Source: Solibacillus sp040273735 (lineage in GTDB: Bacteria > Bacillota > Bacilli > Bacillales_A > Planococcaceae). From it: a stretch of 64,000 nt of DNA. Location of the stretch: contig NZ_JBELZM010000003.1 in the NCBI RefSeq assembly GCF_040273735.1, forward strand, positions 124,001 through 188,000, in the 5' to 3' direction. Each line of letters begins with the position of its first letter. Within the stretch, counting starts at the first letter, position 1. Position numbers and translations under genes: made by a program. Positions 53,353-62,399 of the stretch are shown one piece after another. The notes beneath the pieces are model-generated. The model saw only the letters and a list, made by a program, of their open reading frames with translations, was not told the DNA's origin and ran no database searches.

Positions 53353-55719
53353 ATGATCGAACAACGAGCATTGAAAACACTAGAATTTCATAAAGTACGG
53401 GAGCAAGTAGCGGCATTTTGTACAAACTCTATCGGAAAGCAAGCGATCGATGAACTTGTACCGGAAACGGATTACGATACAGTTGTCGAACTCCTGGAAG
53501 AAATGGATGAAGGACTCGCGATTCTGCGTGTGAAAGGCAATGTGCCATTGGGCGGCATTTTCGATGTACGTCCACATGCACGCCGCTCACAAATCGGCGG
53601 TATGCTCAGCCCGATGGAATTAATGGAAATCGCAAGCACAATACGAGCAAGCCGAATTTTACGAAATTTCATTGAAGATATCGAATCGGAAAATACGATT
53701 GAAATTCCGCACTTTATCGAACGTAAAGAACAAATGCCTGTCTTGACGGCATTGCAGCACGAAATTAATGATTGTATCGATGATAATGGCACGGTGCTTG
53801 ATTCAGCAAGTCCTGCATTACGCTCAATTCGCCAGTCATTGCGTTCAGAAGAATCTAAAGTGCGTCAAAAGCTGGAAAGTCTCACACGTGGTTCGAATGC
53901 AGCAAAAATGTTGTCTGACGCGATTATTACAATTCGTAATGACCGTTTCGTAATACCTGTTAAACAAGAGTATCGTTCACATTATGGCGGAATCGTCCAC
54001 GATCAGTCCGCTTCAGGTCAAACATTGTTTATTGAGCCTGATGCAGTCATTCAAGCGAACAATGAAGTACAGCGTCTAAAAGTGAAAGAAAAAGCTGAAA
54101 TCGAGCGTATTCTATCCGAGCTAACATTAAAGGTACAGGAAGTCGGTCATGAAATATTTGTTCTTGTACAGTTACTTGGAGAACTGGACGTTATTTTAGC
54201 AAAAGGGAAATACGGACAGGCAAATAAATGCACAATGCCAAAAATGAATAAAGAAGGTTATACACGACTTGTCCGTGCGCGACACCCCCTATTGCCAATT
54301 GACGAAGCAGTTGCCAATACGATTGAATTTGGAAGAGATGTTACAGCAATTGTTATTACTGGACCAAACACAGGCGGTAAAACAGTGACATTGAAAACAG
54401 TGGGACTGTGTACAATCATGGCGCAGTGCGGATTGCCGGTTCCGGCACTGGATGGTTCGGAATTGGCCGTGTTTGAGCAAATTTTTGCAGATATTGGTGA
54501 TGAACAGTCAATTGAACAGTCATTATCAACTTTCTCTTCTCATATGGTGAATATAGTAGACATTCTAAGCAAATTTAACGAAAAATCGTTAATATTATTC
54601 GATGAGCTTGGCGCAGGTACCGATCCGCAGGAAGGTGCAGCACTCGCAATTGCTATCTTGGATGAAACAGTCGATCGCGGTGCACGTGTCATGGCAACTT
54701 CTCACTATCCGGAGCTGAAAGCATATGGTTATAACCGTCCATCAGTTGTCAACGCGAGTGTAGAGTTCGATATTGAAACGCTCAGCCCGACTTATCGATT
54801 GCTTATTGGTGTGCCGGGTCGTTCAAATGCATTTGAAATTTCCAAACGTCTTGGATTAAACTCCAATGTAATCGACCATGCAAAATCCTTTACGGGTACT
54901 GACCGTCATGAAGTAGAATCTATGATTGCTTCACTTGAAGAAAGCCGATTACGTTCTGAACGTGAAGCGGACGAAGCTCATCTTTTACTGGAAGACGCAC
55001 AAAAAATCCGGGCAGAGCTCGAAGAACGTCTTCGTATTTATGATGAGAAAAAGGAAAACCTAGAGAAAAAAGCGAAAGATAAGGCTCGAAAAATTGTCGA
55101 TGATGCGAAGAAGGAAGCGGAAACGATTATTGCAGAGCTCAGAAAAATGAAAGAAAATGCCGCATTATCGGTGAAAGAGCATGAGTTAATCGATGCGAAG
55201 AAGCGTTTAGATAATGCAGCACCGATTGATAACAATAAAGTGCTTCAAAAGGCTGTCGCTGCCCGTGAGCGTAAGCAAAATCTGCAAGTGGGCGACGAAG
55301 TGAAAGTATTAAGCTACGGTCAAAAAGGTACACTCCTGCAAAAAGCAGGAAATGAGTGGGTCGTTCAAATCGGTATTTTGAAAATGAAACTGCCCGAAAC
55401 TGATTTGGAGTATGTGAAACCGGAAAAAGAGCAAGCTACTCGCCCGATGATGAATGTGAAAAATCGCAACAGCATCGTGAAGCTGGAACTTGATTTACGT
55501 GGGGAACGATATGAAGAAGCGCTTATTCGCACAGAAAAATATTTAGATGATGCGTTACTGGCTAACTATCCCCGTGTATCGATTATTCACGGAAAAGGGA
55601 CTGGTGCATTACGCCAAGGGATTCAAAACTTCCTGAAAAATCATAAGCGTGTTAAATCATACCGTTATGGTGAAGCGGGCGAAGGCGGATTCGGTGTTAC
55701 AGTCGTAGAACTAAAATAG
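53353..55719 (+). CDS. mutS2: MutS2 (collided-ribosome/recombination ATPase)
   Basis: 788 residues (785 in B. subtilis). MutS-type core and lever helices, then the ABC-type ATPase with Walker A TGPNTGGKT and Walker B ILFDELGAGTDPQEG. A long coiled coil (about 510-640) leads to a KOW-like segment (LQVGDEVKVLSYGQKG). The C-terminal Smr nuclease domain contains LDLRGERYEEAL and HGKGTGALR. Described as an anti-recombinase and, in B. subtilis, a ribosome-collision rescue factor. GGAGGTG precedes the ATG. Co-transcribed with polX. Confidence 0.97.
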   Translation: MIEQRALKTLEFHKVREQVAAFCTNSIGKQAIDELVPETDYDTVVELLEEMDEGLAILRVKGNVPLGGIFDVRPHARRSQIGGMLSPMELMEIASTIRASRILRNFIEDIESENTIEIPHFIERKEQMPVLTALQHEINDCIDDNGTVLDSASPALRSIRQSLRSEESKVRQKLESLTRGSNAAKMLSDAIITIRNDRFVIPVKQEYRSHYGGIVHDQSASGQTLFIEPDAVIQANNEVQRLKVKEKAEIERILSELTLKVQEVGHEIFVLVQLLGELDVILAKGKYGQANKCTMPKMNKEGYTRLVRARHPLLPIDEAVANTIEFGRDVTAIVITGPNTGGKTVTLKTVGLCTIMAQCGLPVPALDGSELAVFEQIFADIGDEQSIEQSLSTFSSHMVNIVDILSKFNEKSLILFDELGAGTDPQEGAALAIAILDETVDRGARVMATSHYPELKAYGYNRPSVVNASVEFDIETLSPTYRLLIGVPGRSNAFEISKRLGLNSNVIDHAKSFTGTDRHEVESMIASLEESRLRSEREADEAHLLLEDAQKIRAELEERLRIYDEKKENLEKKAKDKARKIVDDAKKEAETIIAELRKMKENAALSVKEHELIDAKKRLDNAAPIDNNKVLQKAVAARERKQNLQVGDEVKVLSYGQKGTLLQKAGNEWVVQIGILKMKLPETDLEYVKPEKEQATRPMMNVKNRNSIVKLELDLRGERYEEALIRTEKYLDDALLANYPRVSIIHGKGTGALRQGIQNFLKNHKRVKSYRYGEAGEGGFGVTVVELK

Positions 55720-55789
55720 TTGTTGCTCCTTTTAAATGATGCGCTAATATTAAACATAGAAAGAAAATAATTAAAGGGGGTAAAATGGA

Positions 55790-56203
55790 TTGCTAGGATC
55801 AGACTTTTGGCACCATCCTCTCGTAGAAACAGCAGGCTATTTTAGTGTGGTAGTCCTTTGCCTATTCGTATCAATGATTTTATTTGAGGTCGTAACAAAG
55901 TATAAAAATTGGGATGAAATAAAAAAGGGAAATGTCGCGGTCGCTTTAGCTACTGGAGGAAAAATTTTAGGCGTCTGTAATATTTTCAGATATTCAATTA
56001 ATCAGCATACGTCATTTATTCAAATGCTCGGTTGGGGTTTATTCGGTTTTACGTTATTGATTTTTGCCTATTTTTTATTTGAGTTTTTAACGCCGAAATT
56101 TAATGTGGATGAGGAGATTGCTGCTGACAATCGTTCAGTCGGATTTATCTCGTTTACAATTTCTCTCGGTTTGTCATTTGTTATCGGAGCAAGTATTTCA
56201 TAG
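55790..56203 (+). CDS. yshE: DUF350 membrane protein YshE
   Basis: 137 residues with four membrane helices, the DUF350 layout, and the conserved NVAVALATGGKILGV segment around helix 2. The start is TTG 55790 after AAAGGGGG; the ATG five bases earlier is out of frame and stops at once. Follows mutS2 as yshE does in B. subtilis. Function unknown. Its stop codon overlaps the ribosome binding site of the microprotein gene below. Confidence 0.85.
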   Translation: MLGSDFWHHPLVETAGYFSVVVLCLFVSMILFEVVTKYKNWDEIKKGNVAVALATGGKILGVCNIFRYSINQHTSFIQMLGWGLFGFTLLIFAYFLFEFLTPKFNVDEEIAADNRSVGFISFTISLGLSFVIGASIS

Positions 56204-56213
56204 GAGCATACAC

Positions 56214-56294
56214 ATGGAAACATTATCGAAAATATTACTCGTCGTCTGTTTCATTTTTCTCGCAGTCGGCATTTACTACATGATGACACTCTAA
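56214..56294 (+). CDS. 26-residue membrane microprotein
   Basis: ATG 56214 to TAA 56292-56294, encoding METLSKILL..., one hydrophobic helix (about residues 7-24, LLVVCFIFLAVGIYYMM). GGAG sits 7-8 nt upstream and overlaps the yshE stop codon, so translation is probably coupled. The terminator begins 6 nt after its stop, so it is the last gene of the polX-mutS2-yshE transcript. No homologue is known to me. It could be a small subunit or regulator of YshE. Confidence 0.55.
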   Translation: METLSKILLVVCFIFLAVGIYYMMTL

Positions 56295-56299
56295 AACAT

Positions 56300-56343
56300 A
56301 AAAGCAAATGAACTAGCATTTAGTTAGTTCATTTGCTTTTTTC
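56300..56343 (+). terminator. Terminator of the polX-mutS2-yshE operon
   Basis: AAAAGCAAATGAACTA (56300-56315) and TAGTTCATTTGCTTTT (56325-56340), perfect 16-bp stem, T run. Confidence 0.93.
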
Positions 56344-56629
56344 ATTAGCTGAGCAGATTTATATCAATCGAATATTTTAACTTTATCTGCCCGTTACCAA
56401 AAAATATTTAAGATATTAAAACTTTATTGAAAAAGTATATTTCCATACTAAACGAATAGTCCTATATGTTTTATCTACAATAATACTATAAAAGTCAAAA
56501 TAATAAACGAGAAAATAAATGCATGAACGAGAATAAAGTGTGTATATCTATGAAAATAGTTTGAAACCATTTCCAATTTTAATTATAATGATGTAAACAA
56601 GTAAAGCTTTAGCAAAGGGGAGGAGTTTT
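56344..56629 (+). other. A/T-rich upstream region of lcfA
   Basis: No gene is visible. It holds the lcfA promoter near its end. I looked for a FadR palindrome (TGAATGA-type) and did not find one here, in contrast to the fadR promoter. Confidence 0.5.
56561..56589 (+). promoter_or_regulatory. Sigma-A-type promoter of lcfA
   Basis: TTGAAA (56561-56566), 17 nt, TATAAT (56584-56589), about 40 nt before the start codon. Confidence 0.6.
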
Positions 56630-58321
56630 ATGACAGAAAAGGTTTGGTTGGCAAGCTATCCGAAAGAAGTACCACATTCTATTGAGCTGCCGGAAATTCC
56701 TGTACACCAGTTTTTAACACAAGCATTTGAGTCAATGCCTAATAAAGTGGCAATACACTTCATGGGGCGCGAGCTTACGTACAAAGAACTTTATGAATCA
56801 GCGTTGAAGTTTGCGAACTACCTGCGTTCTCTAGGGGTGGAGAAGGGGGATCGAGTAGCGATTATGCTGCCGAACTGTCCGCAAGCGGTCATCGCCTATT
56901 ATGGAACGATGTATGCCGGTGGGGTTGTCGTACAGACGAATCCGCTTTATACAGAACGGGAGCTGCAATATCAGATGGCGGATTCCGGAGCAAAAGTTAT
57001 CTTAGTGATGGATATTTTATACCCAAGGGCAATGAAAATATTACATGAGACAAATATTGAAAATGTTATTGTTTCAGGAATCAAAGACTATTTGCCATTC
57101 CCCAAAAACTTAGTTTATCCGTTCATCCAAAAGAAACAGTACGGTTATAGTGTAAAGGTGGAGCATAGCGGAACTAACCACCTGTTTACAGAAATCATGA
57201 AAATGGCCAAAATGGATAAAATCGAGCAAGACTTTGATTTTGAAAATGATTTGGCATTATTGCAATACACTGGAGGGACAACAGGTTACCCGAAAGGTGT
57301 TATGTTAACGCATAAAAACTTGATTGCAAATACATTAATGTGTGATGCATGGATGTATAAATGCAAAAAGGGTGAAGAGACAATTTTAGGCATACTTCCA
57401 TTCTTCCATGTATATGGTATGACAACGGTATTAATTTTATCTGTCATGCAGCAAGGCAAGATGGTATTACTTCCTAAATTTGATGCAGAGCAAGCATTGA
57501 AAACGATTGATAAACAAAAACCAACATTATTCCCCGGCGCCCCAACAATGTATATTGGCTTGTTGAATCACCCGGATTTAGCAAAATATGATCTATCGTC
57601 AATTAAAGCGTGTTTAAGCGGTTCTGCTGCATTGCCACTGGAAGTTCAGGAAAAGTTTGAAGAATTGACAGGCGGTCGTTTAGTAGAAGGATACGGCTTA
57701 ACCGAAACTTCTCCAGTTACACATGCCAATCCGATTTGGGACCATCGTATCAACGGTTCAATCGGTTTACCTTGGCCAAACACAGAAGCGGTTATTTTAC
57801 GTTCAGGTGAAGCAGAAATATTGCCTGTAGGTGAAATCGGCGAAATAGCGGTAAAAGGACCACAAGTTATGAAGGGTTACTGGAATCGTCCTGAAGAAAC
57901 AGCAATGACATTTGCAGATGGCTGGTTTTTAACGGGTGATTTAGGCTATATGGACGAAAATGGTTATTTCTATGTTGTTGACCGCAAAAAGGATATGATT
58001 ATTGCAGGTGGATTTAATATCTACCCGCGTGAAGTAGAAGAAGTGCTGTATGAGCATGAAGCGATCCAGGAATGTATCGTAGCCGGTATCCCTGATCCGT
58101 ATCGTGGAGAAACCGTAAAGGCATATATTGTTCTTAAAGAGGGTAAATCTGTTACAGATAAGGAACTGAACGAGTATTGCCGTAAAAACCTGGCTGCTTA
58201 TAAAGTGCCGCGTTTCTATGAATTCCGTCAAGAGTTGCCGAAAACAGCAGTAGGAAAAATTTTACGCCGTACGCTAATTGAAGAAGAAAAACAGAAAATG
58301 GCACAACAAGAAGCAAAATAA
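56630..58321 (+). CDS. lcfA: Long-chain fatty acid-CoA ligase
   Basis: Activates fatty acids to acyl-CoA with ATP. 563 residues of the ANL superfamily: AMP-binding YTGGTTGYPKGVMLTHKNL (near 215-235), GYGLTETSPVTHANP, the FACS-type hinge TGDLGYMDENGYFYVVDRKKDMI, INIYPREVEEVL-like sequence and the C-terminal catalytic Lys in PKTAVGKILRR. GGGGAGGAG precedes the ATG. First gene of the lcfA-fadR-fadB-etfB-etfA cluster, the same order as in B. subtilis. Confidence 0.96.
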   Translation: MTEKVWLASYPKEVPHSIELPEIPVHQFLTQAFESMPNKVAIHFMGRELTYKELYESALKFANYLRSLGVEKGDRVAIMLPNCPQAVIAYYGTMYAGGVVVQTNPLYTERELQYQMADSGAKVILVMDILYPRAMKILHETNIENVIVSGIKDYLPFPKNLVYPFIQKKQYGYSVKVEHSGTNHLFTEIMKMAKMDKIEQDFDFENDLALLQYTGGTTGYPKGVMLTHKNLIANTLMCDAWMYKCKKGEETILGILPFFHVYGMTTVLILSVMQQGKMVLLPKFDAEQALKTIDKQKPTLFPGAPTMYIGLLNHPDLAKYDLSSIKACLSGSAALPLEVQEKFEELTGGRLVEGYGLTETSPVTHANPIWDHRINGSIGLPWPNTEAVILRSGEAEILPVGEIGEIAVKGPQVMKGYWNRPEETAMTFADGWFLTGDLGYMDENGYFYVVDRKKDMIIAGGFNIYPREVEEVLYEHEAIQECIVAGIPDPYRGETVKAYIVLKEGKSVTDKELNEYCRKNLAAYKVPRFYEFRQELPKTAVGKILRRTLIEEEKQKMAQQEAK

Positions 58322-58374
58322 TTAATTGTTTAGCAAACTATTGACAGAATGCAGAACAAACTATAATATAAAAA

Positions 58375-58396
58375 CATGAATGAATGGTCATTCATG
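58375..58396 (+). promoter_or_regulatory. FadR operator upstream of fadR
   Basis: TGAATGAATGGTCATTCA (58377-58394), extended by CA/TG on both sides, matches the B. subtilis FadR consensus TGAATGAMTANTCATTCA at nearly every position. It lies just downstream of TTGACA (58341-58346) and TATAAT (58362-58367, a short 15-nt spacer), so FadR probably represses its own gene and those downstream, relieved by long-chain acyl-CoA. Confidence 0.85.
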
Positions 58397-58425
58397 TTTT
58401 TATATTTTTTTTGGTGGTGATCTGC

Positions 58426-59007
58426 TTGAAACGAAACAAACCCAAATATATGCAAATAGTAGACGCAGCAGTCATTGCTATCGCAGAAAATGGCTATCAT
58501 CAAGCCCAAGTTTCAAAAATAGCTAAACAGGCTGGGGTTGCTGATGGTACAATCTACTTATATTTCAAAAACAAAGAAGATATTTTAATTTCTGTATTCC
58601 AGGAAAAAATGGGTATTTTCGTAGAGAATTTACAGGCTATAATAAAAAGTGGGGAAACTGCTTCCGATAAGTTATGTAAAATGATCGAAAATCATTTCCA
58701 TGTTCTATCAAGTGATCGCCACTTGGCAACTGTAACTCAGCTTGAGCTACGGCAATCGAATAAAGAAATTAGACTGAAAATTAATTCTATTCTAAAAGAA
58801 TACTTAATTTTACTAGATCAAATTTTAATCGAAGGTATGCTAAATGGTGAATTCAACCAGACGATGGATGTTCGTATTGCGAGACAAATGGTCTTTGGTA
58901 CAATTGACGAAATTACGACAACTTGGGTAATGAATGAAAATCGATATGATTTATTAGAGCAAGCTCCAAAAGTAAAGCAATTACTGCTAAACGCACTAAA
59001 AGCATAA
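58426..59007 (+). CDS. fadR: Fatty-acid degradation regulator FadR (TetR family)
   Basis: 193 residues (194 in B. subtilis). N-terminal helix-turn-helix with KYMQIVDAAVIAIAENGYHQAQVSKIAKQAGVADGTIYLYFKNKEDIL; C-terminal acyl-CoA-binding helical domain with QLELRQSNKEIRLKIN. The start is TTG 58426, following GGTGGTGA, and aligns with the B. subtilis terminus; the ATG at 58384 lies inside the operator and would add a spurious hydrophobic extension. Represses beta-oxidation genes until acyl-CoA binds. Confidence 0.95.
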   Translation: MKRNKPKYMQIVDAAVIAIAENGYHQAQVSKIAKQAGVADGTIYLYFKNKEDILISVFQEKMGIFVENLQAIIKSGETASDKLCKMIENHFHVLSSDRHLATVTQLELRQSNKEIRLKINSILKEYLILLDQILIEGMLNGEFNQTMDVRIARQMVFGTIDEITTTWVMNENRYDLLEQAPKVKQLLLNALKA

Positions 59008-59021
59008 AGGGGATGTAGAGG

Positions 59022-59795
59022 ATGGAGTTTCTAAGTTGGAAAGTAGAAGAAGGGGTCGCAATTGCAACGATTTCAAGACCACCAGCAAATGCACTTTCAC
59101 AAGGCTTGATCCAAGATGTGAATGCACTTTTAGACGCTGTAGAAGAAGATGAGAATGTACGTGTCATCGTCTTGCATGGCGAAGGACGTTTCTTCTCTGC
59201 AGGTGCGGATATTAAAGAGTTTACGAGCGTACAGTCAGGAGAAGCATTTACAGGGTTGGCGAAAAATGGACAAGATGTATTCGAACGTGTCGAAACATTC
59301 AGTAAACCGGTTATTGCCGCGATCCACGGTGCAGCATTAGGCGGCGGCTTGGAACTTGCAATGGGATGCCATATGCGCTTTGTAACCGCATCGGCAAAGT
59401 TAGGCTTACCTGAGCTATCATTAGGCTTAATACCTGGATTTGCAGGAACACAACGATTACCACGATATGTTGGTGTAGCAAAAGCAGCGGAAATGATGTT
59501 TACAAGCGACCCGATTTCGGGGACTGAAGCTGTTCAATGGGGATTAGCAAACCGTGCTTTTTCCGATGAAGAGCTGCTGCCTGAAACATTGAAAATCGCT
59601 CGGAAAATTGCGAAGAAATCACCAATTGCTCTTAAAGCAGCGATCCAAATGCTGAATTACTCAAAACCATCATCTTATTACGAAGGAGTAAATGCTGAAG
59701 CAAACAGCTTCGGTGAAGTATTTGTTTCTGAAGATGCTAAAGAAGGAATCCAAGCATTTATTGAAAAACGTGAGCCAGTGTTTACTGGTAAATAA
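59022..59795 (+). CDS. fadB: Enoyl-CoA hydratase FadB
   Basis: 257-residue crotonase-fold enzyme that hydrates trans-2-enoyl-CoA in beta-oxidation. The oxyanion-hole segments are EGRFFSAGADIKEF and IHGAALGGGLELAMGCHMR. A catalytic Glu lies in GLPELSLGLIPGFAGTQRLPR, giving the pair expected for a hydratase. AGGGGATG precedes the ATG. Follows fadR by 14 nt, same operon. Confidence 0.93.
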   Translation: MEFLSWKVEEGVAIATISRPPANALSQGLIQDVNALLDAVEEDENVRVIVLHGEGRFFSAGADIKEFTSVQSGEAFTGLAKNGQDVFERVETFSKPVIAAIHGAALGGGLELAMGCHMRFVTASAKLGLPELSLGLIPGFAGTQRLPRYVGVAKAAEMMFTSDPISGTEAVQWGLANRAFSDEELLPETLKIARKIAKKSPIALKAAIQMLNYSKPSSYYEGVNAEANSFGEVFVSEDAKEGIQAFIEKREPVFTGK

Positions 59796-59857
59796 AAAAA
59801 TGTATTCTTCCCTGTTTTTCGGGATTAAAATTAAAAAGCTTTTAGGAGGTCTAGATT

Positions 59858-60631
59858 ATGAATATTTTTGTATTAGTAAAACGTACTTTTGACACAGAAG
59901 AAAAAATCGTCGTATCCGGCGGTAAAATTCAAGAAGATGGTGCAGAATTCATCATCAACCCATACGATGAGTACGCAATTGAAGAAGCAATTCAAAAGCG
60001 CGACGCATTAGGCGGTAAAGTAACAGTTGTGACAATCGGTGGCGAAGATGCAGAAAAGCAGTTACGTACAGCTTTAGCAATGGGTGCCGATGAAGCGGTA
60101 TTGATTAATACAGAAGATGATTTAGATGAGCTTGACCAATATTCTTCAGCTTATATTTTAGCGGAATATTTAAAAGACAAAGAAGCAGATTTAATTTTAG
60201 CAGGAAATGTAGCAATCGATGGTGGTTCAGGACAAGTTGGCCCGCGCTTAGCAGACCTGCTGGGCATTAACTACGTAACAACAATTACTTCATTGGAAAT
60301 CGACGGCACGAACGTTAAGATTGTGCGTGATATCGAAGGGGACGCTGAAGTATTAGAAACATCATTACCATTATTAGTAACAGCTCAACAAGGTTTAAAC
60401 GAGCCACGTTACCCATCTTTACCAGGTATTATGAAAGCGAAGAAAAAACCGCTTGCAGAACTGGAATTGGATGATTTGGATATCGAAGAAGACGATGTTG
60501 AAGTAAAAGTAGAAACAGTTGAAATTTATTTACCGCCACAAAAAGCGGCTGGACGTGTATTAGAAGGCGATCTTTCTGCACAGGTAAAAGAATTAGTAAA
60601 CTTACTTCATAACGAAGCAAAAGTAGTCTAA
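59858..60631 (+). CDS. etfB: Electron transfer flavoprotein beta subunit
   Basis: 257 residues. MNIFVLVKRTFDTEEKI start, INPYDEYAIEEAIQ and the ETF-beta signature region around VLIKGNVAIDGGSGQVGPRLADLLG (partly changed to LAGNVAIDGG). Binds AMP and forms the heterodimer with EtfA that carries electrons from acyl-CoA dehydrogenases to the quinone pool. AGGAGG precedes the ATG. Same operon as fadB. Confidence 0.95.
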   Translation: MNIFVLVKRTFDTEEKIVVSGGKIQEDGAEFIINPYDEYAIEEAIQKRDALGGKVTVVTIGGEDAEKQLRTALAMGADEAVLINTEDDLDELDQYSSAYILAEYLKDKEADLILAGNVAIDGGSGQVGPRLADLLGINYVTTITSLEIDGTNVKIVRDIEGDAEVLETSLPLLVTAQQGLNEPRYPSLPGIMKAKKKPLAELELDDLDIEEDDVEVKVETVEIYLPPQKAAGRVLEGDLSAQVKELVNLLHNEAKVV

Positions 60632-60687
60632 TAGAAGTCAACTAGAGTACGGAAATTTTTACGAAGATGGTAATGGAGGGATATTCT

Positions 60688-61665
60688 ATGTCAAAGAAAG
60701 TTTTAGTGTTAGGTGAGGTTCGCGAAGGGAGCTTACGTAACGTTTCATTCGAAGCAGTTGCAGCAGGTTTACAAATCGCTGACGGCGGTGAAGTAGTAGG
60801 TTTATTAGTAGGGGATGCAGTAGCTGATTTAACACAGGAATTAATCGCATATGGAGCGAGCCGTGTTATTACAGTAGAACATCCACACTTGAAAAACTAT
60901 ACATCTGACGGCTTCAGCCAAGCAATTTTAGCAGTAGTAGAACAAGAAAATCCAGAAGCAATCGTTTTCGGTCATACTTCTTTAGGTAAAGACTTATCGC
61001 CAAAAATTGCTTCACGCTTACAATCTGGCTTAATTTCAGATGTTACGGAAATTCAGGGAGCTGGCGATGATACAGTCTTCGTCCGCCCGATCTATTCTGG
61101 TAAAGCATTCGAAAAAGTAAAAATTAAAGATGGTGTTATTTTTGCGACAATCCGTCCAAACAATATTCCACCATTAGTAAAAGATGATTCTCGTACTGGT
61201 GAAGTATCATCAGTATCTGTTGATATTACAAATTTACGTACAATCATCAAAGAAGTTGTCCGCAAATCAACTGAAGGTGTAGACCTTTCAGAAGCGAAAG
61301 TAGTAGTTGCAGGTGGCCGCGGTGTAAAATCCGAAGAAGGTTTTGAGCCATTAAAAGAGCTTGCTAATTTACTTGGTGGAGCAGTTGGCGCATCTCGTGG
61401 TGCATGTGACGCAGAATATTGCGATTACTCATTACAAATCGGCCAAACTGGTAAAGTTGTAACACCTGACCTTTATATCGCTGCGGGGATTTCTGGTGCG
61501 ATTCAGCATTTAGCTGGTATGTCGAACTCAAAAGTTATCGTTGCGATCAACAAAGATCCAGAAGCAAACATCTTTAAAGTAGCGGACTACGGTATTGTTG
61601 GTGACTTATTCGAAGTAGTGCCAATGTTAATCGAAGAATTTAAAGCACTTAAAGTAAATGCATAA
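60688..61665 (+). CDS. etfA: Electron transfer flavoprotein alpha subunit
   Basis: 325 residues. N-terminal ETF domain (SKKVLVLGEVREGSLRNVSFE) and C-terminal FAD-binding domain with VVAGGRGVKSEEGF, GASRGACDAEY, QIGQTGKVVTPDLYIAAGISGAIQHLAGM and the final NKDPEANIFKVADYGIVGD, all classic EtfA features. ATG 60688 follows GGAGGGA; an ATG seven codons earlier precedes that site. Last gene of the fatty-acid operon. Confidence 0.96.
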   Translation: MSKKVLVLGEVREGSLRNVSFEAVAAGLQIADGGEVVGLLVGDAVADLTQELIAYGASRVITVEHPHLKNYTSDGFSQAILAVVEQENPEAIVFGHTSLGKDLSPKIASRLQSGLISDVTEIQGAGDDTVFVRPIYSGKAFEKVKIKDGVIFATIRPNNIPPLVKDDSRTGEVSSVSVDITNLRTIIKEVVRKSTEGVDLSEAKVVVAGGRGVKSEEGFEPLKELANLLGGAVGASRGACDAEYCDYSLQIGQTGKVVTPDLYIAAGISGAIQHLAGMSNSKVIVAINKDPEANIFKVADYGIVGDLFEVVPMLIEEFKALKVNA

Positions 61666-61679
61666 AAAGTGATGAGGAG

Positions 61680-61706
61680 CTTCCTTCTTTTCGAAGGAAG
61701 TTTTTT
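61680..61706 (+). terminator. Terminator of the lcfA-etfA operon
   Basis: CTTCCTTC (61680-61687) and GAAGGAAG (61693-61700), then TTTTTT. Confidence 0.88.
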
Positions 61707-61908
61707 AGTTTTTGAAGTGATGTGGTATGCATGTGTGAATGGAAATGGATTTTTTTGTAAAGTTTTAAAATGCCAGAATAAAGGGTATATGTCTTCTAAT
61801 ATCCTTAAAAAAATTCTAAGAGGAATTTTTACGGCTTAAGAAATAACCGCTAAATTTAAAGTACATTTATATTCCCAAGCATTTTACTACTGTTTAATTG
61901 GGAAAACA

Positions 61909-61917
61909 TGCTATACT
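61909..61917 (+). promoter_or_regulatory. Extended -10 promoter of trxA
   Basis: TGCTATACT: TG one base before TATACT (61912-61917), an extended -10, with no good -35 box. It lies 34 nt upstream of the start codon. The rest of 61707-61908 shows nothing I can support. Confidence 0.45.
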
Positions 61918-61950
61918 ACAACCATATGTTATTTAAGGAGGCTATTTAAT

Positions 61951-62265
61951 ATGGCAATTGTACACGCGACAGATCAAACTTTCCCACAAGAAATTTCAAA
62001 CGGCACAGTTTTAGTAGATTTTTGGGCTACTTGGTGCGGACCATGTAAAATGATTGCTCCAGTTCTTGAAGAATTAGATACAGAAATCGGTAACGACGTT
62101 AAAATCGTGAAAGTGGATGTTGATAACAACCAGGTTACTGCTGCAGAATACCAAATCATGTCAATTCCATCGTTACTATTATTCGTAGATGGTGAAGTAA
62201 AAGCAAAAACTGCTGGTTTCATGCCAAAAGAAGCGTTAATCGATTTCATTAACGACAACAAATAA
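61951..62265 (+). CDS. trxA: Thioredoxin
   Basis: 104-residue cytoplasmic disulphide reductase with the active-site VDFWATWCGPCKMIAPVLEEL and the cis-proline segment SIPSLLLF. Full thioredoxin fold, usual length. AAGGAGG precedes the ATG. Own promoter and terminator; neighbouring uvrC as in B. subtilis. Confidence 0.98.
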   Translation: MAIVHATDQTFPQEISNGTVLVDFWATWCGPCKMIAPVLEELDTEIGNDVKIVKVDVDNNQVTAAEYQIMSIPSLLLFVDGEVKAKTAGFMPKEALIDFINDNK

Positions 62266-62310
62266 TTGAACCTCTGGCCATTCAAACGCCAAGGCGCAAT
62301 TGATATGTCA

Positions 62311-62347
62311 AAAAGCCGTATGCCGTATAAGGTGTACGGCTTTTTTC
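62311..62347 (+). terminator. Terminator of trxA
   Basis: AAAAGCCGTA (62311-62320) and TACGGCTTTT (62335-62344), then more T. Confidence 0.88.
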
Positions 62348-62399
62348 TTATACCCCAATCAGTTAAAATAAAGAAAGGACATATTAAACAGGTGAGAAG

